The notes beneath the pieces were generated by a model, which saw only the letters and a program-made list of their open reading frames with translations, had not been told where the DNA came from and ran no database searches. From Pseudolysobacter sp964466115 (lineage in GTDB: Bacteria > Pseudomonadota > Gammaproteobacteria > Xanthomonadales > Rhodanobacteraceae), in assembly GCA_964466115.1 (NCBI GenBank), contig CAYXMH010000014.1:8593-72592 (forward strand): a stretch of DNA of 64,000 bases, given 5' to 3'. A program made the translations under genes and the position numbers. Shown piece after piece: positions 17,826 to 25,868 of this stretch; within the stretch, counting starts at the first letter, position 1; each line of letters begins with the position of its first letter.

Positions 17826-17857
17826 GTTGGGCTTCACTTCGTTCAGCCCAACCTACC
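17826..17857. repeat. GTTGGGCTTCACTTCGTTC hairpin repeat
   Basis: GTTGGGCT pairs with AGCCCAAC across an 11-base centre. Read on the minus strand the centre is GA-AC-GAA-GT-GA: two A-C/G-T pairs capped by a GAA triloop and flanked by tandem G-A mismatches. The same architecture recurs in the ribosomal operon with different arms. CTACC follows the right arm, as in many copies of this repeat class. Confidence 0.7.
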
Positions 17858-17885
17858 AGAAAACACTTCGCTGCTTTACGATCGA

Positions 17886-18071
17886 TCAATACAGCAATTT
17901 CAATAAAATCAAACCCACGGCGATCATCACACCCCCCATTATCCGCAGTGCATGCTCATCCAGCGCCCGCATCTGCTCGGCAAAACGCTTCCACGCGCGC
18001 GGGGCCGAGAAAAGGAATAAGCCTTCGATTACCAGCACCAAACACAATGCCGCGACCAGTTCCCTGGACAT
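17886..18071 (-). CDS. DUF2065 (YjeT-like) small inner membrane protein
   Basis: A 61-residue protein with two hydrophobic helices (about 5-23 and 43-61) joined by a basic/acidic loop (APRAWKRFAEQMRALDEHALR). The family normally follows hflC and precedes purA in gammaproteobacteria, which is the order found here. Function is unknown. It starts at ATG 18071, 20 bases after the hflC stop, and is probably part of the hflK-hflC transcript. Confidence 0.88.
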   Translation of the reverse strand: MSRELVAALCLVLVIEGLFLFSAPRAWKRFAEQMRALDEHALRIMGGVMIAVGLILLKLLY

Positions 18072-18091
18072 CAGGGCTCACTCCATAACAC

Positions 18092-18976
18092 TTACTTACT
18101 CTCACCAAAATAACGCAGAAATTCGGATTTCGGATCCAGCACTAAAACGCCGTTGCCGGTTTTAAACGTTTCACGATAAGCTTCCAAACTTCGATAAAAA
18201 GCATAAAAATCCACATCTTTCCCGTAAGCTGCGGCATAAATCTCCGCCGCGTGCGCATCGCCTTCACCACGGGTGATCTGACCCTCTTTGGTCGCCTCGG
18301 CCTTTAATACCAAAGCTTCACGATCGGCATCGGCCTTAATGCGAATGGCGGCCTCCTGGCCGCGGGCACGCAATTCGTTCGCCGCCTTTTGGCGTTCGGC
18401 CTGCATGCGCTTGAATACGGAATGGCTGACTTCTGCCGGCAATTCAATGCGTTTTATGCGCACATCAACGACGCGGATACCGAAATGCGATTGAATCGCC
18501 TTATTGGTAGCCTGTTCGCGCACCCGATCGGTGATGTCGGTACGGGCGCTTGAGATTAAATCACGCAAGGTATTGGAACGAAATTCGGAGTTGAGCAAAT
18601 CCTTAACGATCGGCGTTAACCTCTGCTTGGCATTCACTTGCTGGTCATCAACACCGAACGATTGATAATACTCCGCCGCATTATCAATCTTCCATTTTAC
18701 GTAAAAATCCACGTCGGTACTTTTCTTCTCGGAAGTGAAATAGCGTTCCGGCTGGGTTTCCAAATTGAGAATGCGGTTGTCGAATTTCAATACTTGCTGC
18801 ATCAAGGGAAACTTGAAATACAACCCCGGCTTGTAACCGGCGCCGCCCTGCTCGTCAACGCCTTCAATGCGTCCAAACTGCAACAACAGCGCCGTCTCAC
18901 CCTCGCGAACCACAAACACACAGTTTGCGGTGATTAACACCAAAGCAAAAACCACCAATGCGCTAATCAGTTTCAT
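18092..18976 (-). CDS. hflC: HflC, SPFH/prohibitin-family regulator of FtsH
   Basis: A 294-residue protein with an N-terminal membrane helix (LISALVVFALVLITANCVFVV) and an SPFH domain (VREGETALLLQFGRI, YFTSEKKSTDVDFYVKWKI, RTDITDRVREQ, GIRVVDVRIKRIELPAEV), then a coiled coil rich in Ala/Glu/Arg (QAERQKAANELRARGQEAA). It ends FLRYFGESK. With HflK it forms the large cage around the FtsH protease in the inner membrane. Its ATG overlaps the hflK stop (ATGA), so the two are translationally coupled. Confidence 0.95.
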   Translation of the reverse strand: MKLISALVVFALVLITANCVFVVREGETALLLQFGRIEGVDEQGGAGYKPGLYFKFPLMQQVLKFDNRILNLETQPERYFTSEKKSTDVDFYVKWKIDNAAEYYQSFGVDDQQVNAKQRLTPIVKDLLNSEFRSNTLRDLISSARTDITDRVREQATNKAIQSHFGIRVVDVRIKRIELPAEVSHSVFKRMQAERQKAANELRARGQEAAIRIKADADREALVLKAEATKEGQITRGEGDAHAAEIYAAAYGKDVDFYAFYRSLEAYRETFKTGNGVLVLDPKSEFLRYFGESK

Positions 18977-20064
18977 TGTTGGCCTCCACGATTGTTCTTA
19001 TCGGCGCGATCGTCAACCGGTGACACTTCGGCGGCCGATGCGGCATTGAGGACATCGGCGCCGTATTTGAGCTTGTCTAATGGCACATAGATCAAATTTT
19101 TGCCGCTACCTTGATCGATGACCTTCACATTCGCGCCAAGCACCTGTTGCATGGTCTCCAAATAAAGCCGCTTGCGCATCGCTTCAGGAGACGCCTTGTA
19201 CTGCGATTGCAGCAAAGTGAAACGCTGCGCATCGCCTTCGGCACGCGCCACCCGCTCGGCTTTGTAGCCGGTTGCTTCGGCCTTGATGCGCGAGGCGTCA
19301 CCGCGCGCCACCGGCACTACGTTGTTGGCGTAGGCTTGCGCTTCGTTTTCAATGCGTTGTTTATCCTCGCGCGCGCTGTTGACGTCATCGAACGCCTCTT
19401 TCACTTCCAGCGGCGGCGCTATGCTCTGAAAATTCACCTCGGTAACTTGCAAGCCGGAATGATAATTTTCCAATGTTTCCTGCATGATCTTGCGCGTTTC
19501 GATAACAAGCTCGGCGCTCTGGCCGGAAAGAATGGTGTCCATCTCGTTTTTACCGATCACTTGGCGCACCGCACTCTCACCCACCTGCTTCAAGGTTTCT
19601 TCAGGATCACGCACGCTGAACTTATAAAGCCGCGCATCGATCACCTGATACTGCACGTTGAAATCAATCTGCACGATGTTCTCGTCTTGCGTCAGCATCC
19701 GCACTTGATCGGACACCGAGCGCACTTGGGTGGCCTCGACCTTGATCACCTGCTCGATTGGACCGGGCCATTTCAAATTAAACCCGGCATTCAGCAGGCG
19801 CGAGAATTCACCAAAGCGCAGCACCACACCCACTTGGCGGGCGTCGATCACGGTCCAGGAATCCAAGGCAATCCACGCAAACAACACGCCAATCAGCAAG
19901 GTCAGCACTCCGCCACCGGAGCCGCCGCTGGCGCCACCGCCTCCAAAAAGCCTCCCCATGCCGTCTTTCAAGCGCCGCAGCATCTCTTCGAGATCCGGCG
20001 CTTGTTTGTTGTTATTACCTTTCCAAGGGTTCCCTTTGCCGCCACCCGGTTCGTTCCACGCCAT
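18973..20064 (-). CDS. hflK: HflK, SPFH/prohibitin-family regulator of FtsH
   Basis: A 363-residue protein. The N-terminus is the family's Gly/Asn/Lys-rich cytoplasmic tail (MAWNEPGGGKGNPWKG, later GGGGASGGSGGG). One membrane helix follows (LTLLIGVLFAWIALDSW), then the SPFH domain (VIDARQVGVVLRFG, VRMLTQDENIVQIDFNVQY, RQVIGKNEMDTIL) and a helical part (YANNVVPVARGDASRI). It pairs with HflC. It is shorter than E. coli HflK (419), mostly in the tail regions. It lies 109 bases downstream of hflX on the same strand. Confidence 0.95.
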   Translation of the reverse strand: MAWNEPGGGKGNPWKGNNNKQAPDLEEMLRRLKDGMGRLFGGGGASGGSGGGVLTLLIGVLFAWIALDSWTVIDARQVGVVLRFGEFSRLLNAGFNLKWPGPIEQVIKVEATQVRSVSDQVRMLTQDENIVQIDFNVQYQVIDARLYKFSVRDPEETLKQVGESAVRQVIGKNEMDTILSGQSAELVIETRKIMQETLENYHSGLQVTEVNFQSIAPPLEVKEAFDDVNSAREDKQRIENEAQAYANNVVPVARGDASRIKAEATGYKAERVARAEGDAQRFTLLQSQYKASPEAMRKRLYLETMQQVLGANVKVIDQGSGKNLIYVPLDKLKYGADVLNAASAAEVSPVDDRADKNNRGGQQ

Positions 20065-20173
20065 CGTTTACTCCGTTGCGCAGTCGTCACCCGCATACAG
20101 GTTGCATGTGGGCTGATAAAAATTCATGTGTTTGATAGCTGGCAGTTTATGAGACGAACGGATTTTCTTCTCT

Positions 20174-21508
20174 TCATGGATCTGCCAATACGGGATTGTA
20201 GGAACCCAGGCTAGGCACGGCAAGCAAATGCTGCTTCAGCCAATCGCCGTCGCCGTGGCTTAAGCCCAATAAGGGCTCCAGCATGCCTCGCGAGGCGTCG
20301 ATTTCAACGCTCCATCCGTCATCCTCCAGCCGTTCACCGACAACGAGCCCAAGCTCGAATAGGCGCGAGCGCAATCGCCCCGAGGCAGAAGGCACATGCA
20401 CCCAGCAATGGATGCGTTCGTTGACCAAACGCTCGCCAATCGCGGTTCTGATCAAATCCATGCCTTCACCGGTAACGGCAGACACCCATACCCGTGGCGT
20501 GGTACCGGCATCCGCCCAACCTGCACGAGAGGACTGTTCCAGGCGATCCAGCTTATTCATGACTTGTATTTGCGGCACGGCCCCTGCGCCAATGGCTTCC
20601 AACACGCCTTGCACATCGGCCATGCGAAGCTCCCAGTCGGGATCGGAGGCATCGATCACATGCAACAACAAATCGGCGTCTCGGGTTTCGGCCAAGGTGG
20701 CGCGAAACGCGGCAATCAAATCGTGCGGCAAATCGCGGATAAAACCCACGGTATCGGCCAATACCACCGGGCCGCACGGCAAACCCTCGATGCGCCGCAA
20801 GGTCGGATCTAACGTCGCAAATAACTGGTCGGCGGCATACACCTGCGCGCCCGTTATGGTATTGAATAGAGTGGATTTTCCGGCGTTGGTGTAACCGACG
20901 ATGGCAACCACCGGCATGGCGTTGCGTTGCCGCGCGCGGCGTGCCTGCTGGCGTTGCGTCTCCACTTTCTGCAAACGCCGCGAAAGCTGCTTGACCCGAT
21001 CGGCCAGCAAGCGGCGATCCATTTCCAACTGAGTTTCACCGGGGCCGCGCAATCCAATGCTGCCGCCACGTTGACGTTCCAAGTGCGTCCACCCGCGCAC
21101 CAAGCGCGTGGCCATGTGCTTTAACTGCGCGAGCTCCACTTGCAGTTTGCCTTCGTGCGAGCGCGCGCGCTGCGCAAAAATGTCCAAAATGAGGCCGGTT
21201 CGATCAACCACTCGGCATTCGGTAAATTTTTCAATATTGCGCTCTTGCACGGGAGACAGCGCTTGGTTAACGAGGATAACATCGGCGTCCAACGCGCGCC
21301 GTTGCTGCGCCAGCTCCTCAATCTTGCCGCTGCCAAAAAAATACTTGGGGCTTACGTGTTCGATGCGCGCGGTTAGCGTGCCAACCACGGTCGCTCCGGC
21401 GGAACGGGCCAAGTCAGTAAATTCGGCAACCGCAGTATCGTCCGTTTCACCTACCCAACGCGGCTGCAACAGCAGCGCGCGTTCGCCCTTTTTAGATCGC
21501 TCAAACAG
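20174..21508 (-). CDS. hflX: ribosome-associated GTPase HflX, probable CTG start
   Basis: A 444-residue GTPase that splits stalled 70S ribosomes. The N-terminal domain holds GSGKIEEL and VDRTGLILDIFAQRARSHEG; the linker holds RGPGETQLEMDRR. The G domain holds GYTNAGKST (205-213), DTVGFIRDLPHD (G3) and NKLD (G4). Family members begin M-F-[DE]-R-x-x-x-G-E-x-A. Here LFERSKKGERALLL in frame begins with CTG at 21508, two bases after the hfq stop; GAGG is 10 bases before it. The first conventional codon in frame is TTG at 21469, which would remove 13 conserved residues. I therefore place the start at the CTG. Confidence 0.9.
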   Translation of the reverse strand: MFERSKKGERALLLQPRWVGETDDTAVAEFTDLARSAGATVVGTLTARIEHVSPKYFFGSGKIEELAQQRRALDADVILVNQALSPVQERNIEKFTECRVVDRTGLILDIFAQRARSHEGKLQVELAQLKHMATRLVRGWTHLERQRGGSIGLRGPGETQLEMDRRLLADRVKQLSRRLQKVETQRQQARRARQRNAMPVVAIVGYTNAGKSTLFNTITGAQVYAADQLFATLDPTLRRIEGLPCGPVVLADTVGFIRDLPHDLIAAFRATLAETRDADLLLHVIDASDPDWELRMADVQGVLEAIGAGAVPQIQVMNKLDRLEQSSRAGWADAGTTPRVWVSAVTGEGMDLIRTAIGERLVNERIHCWVHVPSASGRLRSRLFELGLVVGERLEDDGWSVEIDASRGMLEPLLGLSHGDGDWLKQHLLAVPSLGSYNPVLADP

Positions 21509-21510
21509 GG

Positions 21511-21777
21511 TTATTCGTCCTCATTAGGCGCGTCGTCCGATAAAGCCCCCGGCGTACCGCTCTCGGTTATGCGCACATTGCGGCTGGGCACTACGGTTGA
21601 GATCGCGTGCTTGTATACCATTTGGCTCACCGTATTGCGCAGCAGCACGACAAATTGGTCGAACGACTCGACGGTGCCTTGTAATTTGATTCCGTTCACC
21701 AAATAAATCGATACCGGTACGCGCTCACGGCGCAACGCATTTAAAAACGGGTCTTGTAAGGATTGACCTTTTGGCAT
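21511..21777 (-). CDS. hfq: RNA chaperone Hfq
   Basis: An 88-residue Sm-like protein that pairs small RNAs with mRNAs. The start PKGQSLQDPFLNALR and the core VSIYLVNGIKLQGTVESFD (Sm1) and YKHAISTVVP (Sm2) are nearly those of E. coli. The C-terminal tail after PSRNVRI is short and acidic (ESGTPGALSDDAPNEDE). The start is ATG 21777, because GCAGGAG stands 9 bases before it; the in-frame codon at 21798 would lie upstream of that site. It lies between miaA and hflX on the same strand, the usual order. Confidence 0.96.
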   Translation of the reverse strand: MPKGQSLQDPFLNALRRERVPVSIYLVNGIKLQGTVESFDQFVVLLRNTVSQMVYKHAISTVVPSRNVRITESGTPGALSDDAPNEDE

Positions 21778-21881
21778 TTTATTATTCTCCTGCGGCAATA
21801 CGCTTCACAAACCGAAAAAAGTGCGCGCTGTCGCATCTTTGACATGCGGCCTTGCGCGCCCCGGTTCAAGGCAATGAAATT

Positions 21882-22868
21882 CTAACCTTTTTTAGAGGCT
21901 ACGGACATCGTTTCGTGCGTAGGGGGATTAAGCCCGACAAATGCAGCCACGATTCGCAGGGTTTTATGGATCGGATCGGCATCGGGCTCCACCACCAACG
22001 CATCCAACTCCGACCGCAACCAGGTGATTTGGCGCTTGGCCAGTTGCCGCGTGGCAAATATCGCGGAATCGCGAAATGTCGAAAAATCAATGGTCCCCGC
22101 CAAATATTCCAACGCTTGGCGGTATCCCACCGCACGCAATGCTGGCAGCGCCTTATGCAGATTCGGGCGTTGACTAAGCCGCGTCACTTCGGCAACAAAC
22201 CCCTGTTCCAGCATCGCATCGAAACGCGCCGCGATGCGAGCATGCAAGTTATGCCTTTGCGCCGGCAGTAAGGCCAGCTTTAGCACCCGATAACCAAATC
22301 GTTGCATGGGTCGACCTTGCTGCGCCGATAACGGGCGGTTGGTCAAGGCAATCACTTCCAAAGCGCGCTGAATGCGCTGCTGATCGCTTGCCCGGATGCG
22401 GTTAGCGGCAACCGGATCAAGCTCGGATAAGCGCCGATGCAGCGCCGGCCAGCCAATGGTTTGTGCCTCGCGCGCCAAATCGGCGCGTACGCCCGCATCG
22501 GCTTGCGGTAAATCCGACAATCCATAGCGCAGGGCTCGAAAATACAGGCCCGTACCCCCGACCAACAACGGAATTTGCCCCGCTTGCGTCATTTGCGCCA
22601 TTTCGCGCAGGGCATCGTCCCGGAATTCCGCTGCTGAATACACCTCATGCGGATTGCGGATATCAATCAAGCGATGCGGAAATCGCGCCAGCGTAGCCGC
22701 ATCGGGCTTAGCGGTGCCAATATCCAAGCCTCGATATACCAGGGCCGAATCAACGCTAATCAACCCCAGCGCAAACCGCTGCGCCAATTGCAGCGCCAAA
22801 TCGGTTTTGCCCGATGCGGTCGGGCCCATTAGAAAAATCGCGAGCGGGCGTTGATCGGGGCTTGGCAT
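21882..22868 (-). CDS. miaA: tRNA dimethylallyltransferase
   Basis: It adds a dimethylallyl group to A37 of tRNAs reading UNN codons. The product is 328 residues (E. coli 316). Motifs are the P-loop LMGPTASGKTDLA (near 14-26), ISVDSALVYRGLDIGTAKP, PHRLIDIRNPHEVYSAAEFR, LVGGTGLYFRAL and, near the end, KRQITWLRSEL. The ending VASKKG is not conserved. It is the promoter-proximal gene seen here of the hfq block. mutL, which often precedes it, is not upstream; tdh diverges instead. Confidence 0.95.
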   Translation of the reverse strand: MPSPDQRPLAIFLMGPTASGKTDLALQLAQRFALGLISVDSALVYRGLDIGTAKPDAATLARFPHRLIDIRNPHEVYSAAEFRDDALREMAQMTQAGQIPLLVGGTGLYFRALRYGLSDLPQADAGVRADLAREAQTIGWPALHRRLSELDPVAANRIRASDQQRIQRALEVIALTNRPLSAQQGRPMQRFGYRVLKLALLPAQRHNLHARIAARFDAMLEQGFVAEVTRLSQRPNLHKALPALRAVGYRQALEYLAGTIDFSTFRDSAIFATRQLAKRQITWLRSELDALVVEPDADPIHKTLRIVAAFVGLNPPTHETMSVASKKG

Positions 22869-22945
22869 GGTTGCGATTTTAGAATGTTTACCCCACGGCT
22901 TGCGGCGGGATATTGAATTGTACGCACCTTACGGCGATCCGATCA

Positions 22946-22951
22946 TATAAT
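22946..22951 (+). promoter_or_regulatory. candidate -10 box for tdh
   Basis: A perfect TATAAT followed by GTGCCG lies 55 bases before the tdh start in the divergent spacer from miaA. No good -35 is at 16-18 bases (TTGTAC is 22 bases away), so it would need an activator or be fortuitous. Confidence 0.35.
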
Positions 22952-23006
22952 GTGCCGTTTCTTGGCGATCAATCCATCGGCTACCAGCTTCGTACAGAGA
23001 ATCCCC

Positions 23007-24041
23007 ATGCACTCGACAATGAAAGCCCTAGTCAAACGCGAAGCGGCCAAAGGCATTTGGATGGAACACGTGCCAATCCCAGAGATTGGCCCGAACGAGG
23101 TGTTGGTTAAACTCGAAAAAACCGCCATTTGCGGCACCGACTTGCACATTTACAAGTGGGATGAGTGGTCACAACGCGTCATCAAACCTGGCCTGGTCAT
23201 CGGTCATGAATTCGTTGGCCGCATTGTTGATCTGGGACCCGGTGTGCGTGGTTATACCCTGGGCCAACGCGTATCGGCCGAAGGGCATATTGTTTGTGGC
23301 ATCTGCCGCAATTGCCGCGCTGGGCGCCCGCATTTGTGTCCACACACCGTTGGCATCGGCGTGAATCGCCATGGCGCTTTCGCCGAGTATATTGCAATGC
23401 CGGCGAGCAATTTATGGCCGATCCCGGATCAAATCCCGTCCGAGTTGGCCGCGTTCTTCGATCCTTACGGCAATGCGGCGCACTGCGCATTGGAATTCGA
23501 TTTGATCGGCGAGGATGTGTTGATTACCGGCGCCGGTCCAATCGGCATTATCGCAGCGGGGATTGCCAAGCATGTCGGCGCACGCAATGTTGTGGTGACC
23601 GACGTCAACGATTACCGCCTGAAACTGGCGGCCGATATGGGGGCTACGCGAATCGTCAATGTCACCAAACAATCCTTAAGCGAGGTTATGCGCGATCTCA
23701 ACATGGAAGGGTTCGATGTCGGCATGGAAATGTCCGGCAATGCGCAAGCGTTCAACGGCATGCTGGATTGCATGTATCACGGAGGAAAAGTCGCGCTGTT
23801 GGGCATTTTGCCGAAAGGAACCGGAATTGATTGGGACAAAGTCATCTTTAAAGGTCTGACTTTGCAAGGCATCTACGGGCGGCGCATGTACGAGACTTGG
23901 TACAAAATGACACAAATGGTACTAACCGGGTTTCCTCTAAGCAAGGTACTAACCCATCAAATTCCGATCGATGATTTTCAAAAAGGCTTCGATCTGATGG
24001 AAGCGGGCAACTGCGGCAAAGTGGTTTGCAGTTGGAATTAA
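23007..24041 (+). CDS. tdh: L-threonine 3-dehydrogenase
   Basis: A zinc-dependent medium-chain dehydrogenase, 344 residues, oxidising threonine to 2-amino-3-oxobutyrate with NAD. Visible motifs: KTAICGTDLHIYKWDEWSQ (catalytic zinc Cys), VIGHEFVGRIVD, four structural cysteines in CGICRNCRAGRPHLC, NRHGAFAEYIAMP, the Rossmann VLITGAGPIGI and GIYGRRMYETWYKM. I start at ATG 23007 (MHSTMKALVK) because AGAGA is 7 bases upstream; ATG 23019 (MKALVK) is the alternative and equals the E. coli start. The product goes to the next gene, kbl. Confidence 0.95.
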   Translation: MHSTMKALVKREAAKGIWMEHVPIPEIGPNEVLVKLEKTAICGTDLHIYKWDEWSQRVIKPGLVIGHEFVGRIVDLGPGVRGYTLGQRVSAEGHIVCGICRNCRAGRPHLCPHTVGIGVNRHGAFAEYIAMPASNLWPIPDQIPSELAAFFDPYGNAAHCALEFDLIGEDVLITGAGPIGIIAAGIAKHVGARNVVVTDVNDYRLKLAADMGATRIVNVTKQSLSEVMRDLNMEGFDVGMEMSGNAQAFNGMLDCMYHGGKVALLGILPKGTGIDWDKVIFKGLTLQGIYGRRMYETWYKMTQMVLTGFPLSKVLTHQIPIDDFQKGFDLMEAGNCGKVVCSWN

Positions 24042-24057
24042 GCGCCCGCACCAACAA

Positions 24058-24193
24058 CTCCCCCTTGATGGAGGAGTCAGCACGGCTAAGCGTGCTAGTG
24101 GGGGTGGCTGCGATATCATCTGTCACGGAACTCATGATGGCAACGCTTCGAATCCACCCCCATCCCAACCTTCCCCCTTCAAGGGGGAAGGGG
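24058..24193. repeat. CCCCTTGATGGAGGAG-type inverted repeat, copy 1
   Basis: CTCCCCCTTGATGGAGGAG at the left, then an inner hairpin (AGCACG-GCTAAG-CGTGCT), GTGGGGGTGG and, about 60 bases on, CCACCCCCAT with TTCCCCCTTCAAGGGGGAAG at the right. GTGGGGGTGG and CCACCCCCA(T) pair. It fills most of the tdh-kbl gap. A second copy lies at 36675-36793. Confidence 0.7.
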
Positions 24194-24270
24194 TACGCGC
24201 TTATAAAAACCAAGAAAACGTCAGACAAAACCCGCCTTTCGATCCTTAATCCTCTTTGGACTATTGCGCG

Positions 24271-25455
24271 ATGACTCACAACGCTGAAAATCGTTTTGCT
24301 CAGGATTTGGATGCCATCCGGCAACAAGGCTTATACAAAACCGAACGAGTCATCACAACACCGCAAGCGGCAATGATCCGCACGCAGGACGGCCGCTGCG
24401 TATTGAACTTCTGCGCCAACAATTACCTTGGGCTTGCCAATCACCCCGAGATTATCAAGGCCGCGAAAGACGCTTTGGACAGCCATGGCTTTGGGCTTGC
24501 GTCGGTCCGCTTTATCTGCGGCACGCAAGATTTGCACAAACAATTGGAGCAAACCATCTCGGCTTTTTTCGGCACCGAAGACACCATTCTCTATACTTCC
24601 TGCTTCGACGCCAACGGGGGGTTATTTGAAACCCTACTCGATGAATCGGATGCCGTGATTTCCGATGCGCTCAATCACGCATCGATCATCGACGGCATTC
24701 GTTTGTGTAAGGCTGAGCGCCGCCGATACGCCAACGGTGATATGGCGGAGCTTGAAAAGCACTTGGCTGAAACCCAAAGCAAGCGCACCCGCATGATCGC
24801 CACCGATGGCGTGTTCTCAATGGACGGTTACATCGCCAAACTCGATGAAATTGTCCGATTAAAAGAAAAGTACGGCGCGCTATTGATGGTGGATGATTCT
24901 CACGCCACCGGTTTTATTGGGTCCACCGGTCGCGGCTCCGCGGAATTACACGGGGTGATGGACAAAGTGGACGTATTTACCTCCACCCTTGGTAAAGCCC
25001 TCGGTGGCGGTTCCGGCGGATTCACCACCGGGCGGCGCGATATCATCGATTTGCTGCGCCAACGCTCGCGCCCGTATCTGTTTTCCAACACGCTGCCGCC
25101 GCCGTTGGTCGCCGCCAGCATTAAAGTGTTTGAAATGCTCTCCACCAACACGGTTTTACGCGACCGTGTTAATGAGAATGCACGGTACTTCAGGCGCCAA
25201 ATGAGTGAAGCCGGTTTCGATATCCGCCCAGGCTCCCACCCGATCGTGCCAGTGATGCTCCACGACGCCAAAATCGCACAAGCATTCGCGTCCGAGCTGA
25301 TGAACGAAGGCATCTATGCCATCGGGTTCTTCTATCCCGTGGTGCCTCAAGGTCAAGCGCGTATCCGCACCCAGGTGAGCGCAGTGCATACGCAAGAGCA
25401 TCTGGACCAGGCCGTCACGGCATTCGTGAAGGTGGCGCAGAAGCTTAAGATCTGA
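24271..25455 (+). CDS. kbl: 2-amino-3-ketobutyrate CoA ligase (glycine C-acetyltransferase)
   Basis: A 394-residue PLP enzyme that cleaves 2-amino-3-oxobutyrate with CoA to glycine and acetyl-CoA. It has NFCANNYLGLANHPE, GFGLASVRFICGTQ, SDALNHASIIDGIRLCKA, DGVFSMDGYIAKL, VDDSHATGF, the PLP lysine in TLGKALGGGSGGF, RSRPYLFSNTLPP and FFYPVVPQGQARIR. The start is ATG 24271; a TTG five codons earlier is less likely. It works with tdh upstream, but a 229-base repeat-bearing gap separates them. In E. coli the order is kbl-tdh; here it is tdh-kbl. Confidence 0.95.
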   Translation: MTHNAENRFAQDLDAIRQQGLYKTERVITTPQAAMIRTQDGRCVLNFCANNYLGLANHPEIIKAAKDALDSHGFGLASVRFICGTQDLHKQLEQTISAFFGTEDTILYTSCFDANGGLFETLLDESDAVISDALNHASIIDGIRLCKAERRRYANGDMAELEKHLAETQSKRTRMIATDGVFSMDGYIAKLDEIVRLKEKYGALLMVDDSHATGFIGSTGRGSAELHGVMDKVDVFTSTLGKALGGGSGGFTTGRRDIIDLLRQRSRPYLFSNTLPPPLVAASIKVFEMLSTNTVLRDRVNENARYFRRQMSEAGFDIRPGSHPIVPVMLHDAKIAQAFASELMNEGIYAIGFFYPVVPQGQARIRTQVSAVHTQEHLDQAVTAFVKVAQKLKI

Positions 25456-25483
25456 GCTCCATTCCATTTTAAAACCTTATTAT

Positions 25484-25560
25484 CGTCATTCCCGCGAAAG
25501 CGGGAATCCAGCTCTTGACGTCCAGCGGGCTGATGGATTCCCGCTTTCGCGGGAATGACG
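25484..25560. repeat. paired GNRA-capped hairpins, CGTCATTCCCGCG type
   Basis: CGTCATTCCCGCGAAAGCGG continues GAATCCA, and its reverse complement closes the element 37 bases later. Each arm also folds on itself: ATTCCCGC-GAAA-GCGGGAAT is an 8-bp stem capped by a GAAA tetraloop. It starts 28 bases after kbl and could act as its terminator or mRNA 3' end. The family is common in proteobacteria. Confidence 0.8.
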
Positions 25561-25868
25561 CAACTTTAAGTGCTGTACAAAACCGAAGAACAACGTGCGC
25601 CTTTAAATGAAAACTTTTGTTTCGCACACGAATTGCGTCACACAAATTCACGGTATGGCGCAGATTCAAGACAAGCGACTGCCTATAATTCACATGGAAA
25701 GAGACTGTCACAAGGAAAAACTGGGCGCGTGACTTTGACAAGACCAAACACCATCCGTTTACGGTTTGCCACGATGGTTCTTAAGCCTTGCTAGAAAAGC
25801 TCGCAATCTGTTTGAAATACATGGTGGGTAGTCTTCCACGCTTTTCGGTCTGGCTTAGGAGTTGGGTA
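25561..25868. other. spacer between kbl repeat and nuclease gene
   Basis: About 308 bases without a gene that I can support. Short frames here lack codon bias and ribosome binding sites. AGGAG at 25857-25861 serves the nuclease gene. TTGACA at 25736-25741 could be a -35 box but has no good -10 partner. Confidence 0.5.

Noticed and set aside
19111..20214. Long open frame (about 367 codons) on the plus strand
   Set aside because: It is antisense to hflK, His-rich and follows hflK codon periodicity. No ribosome site or family match.
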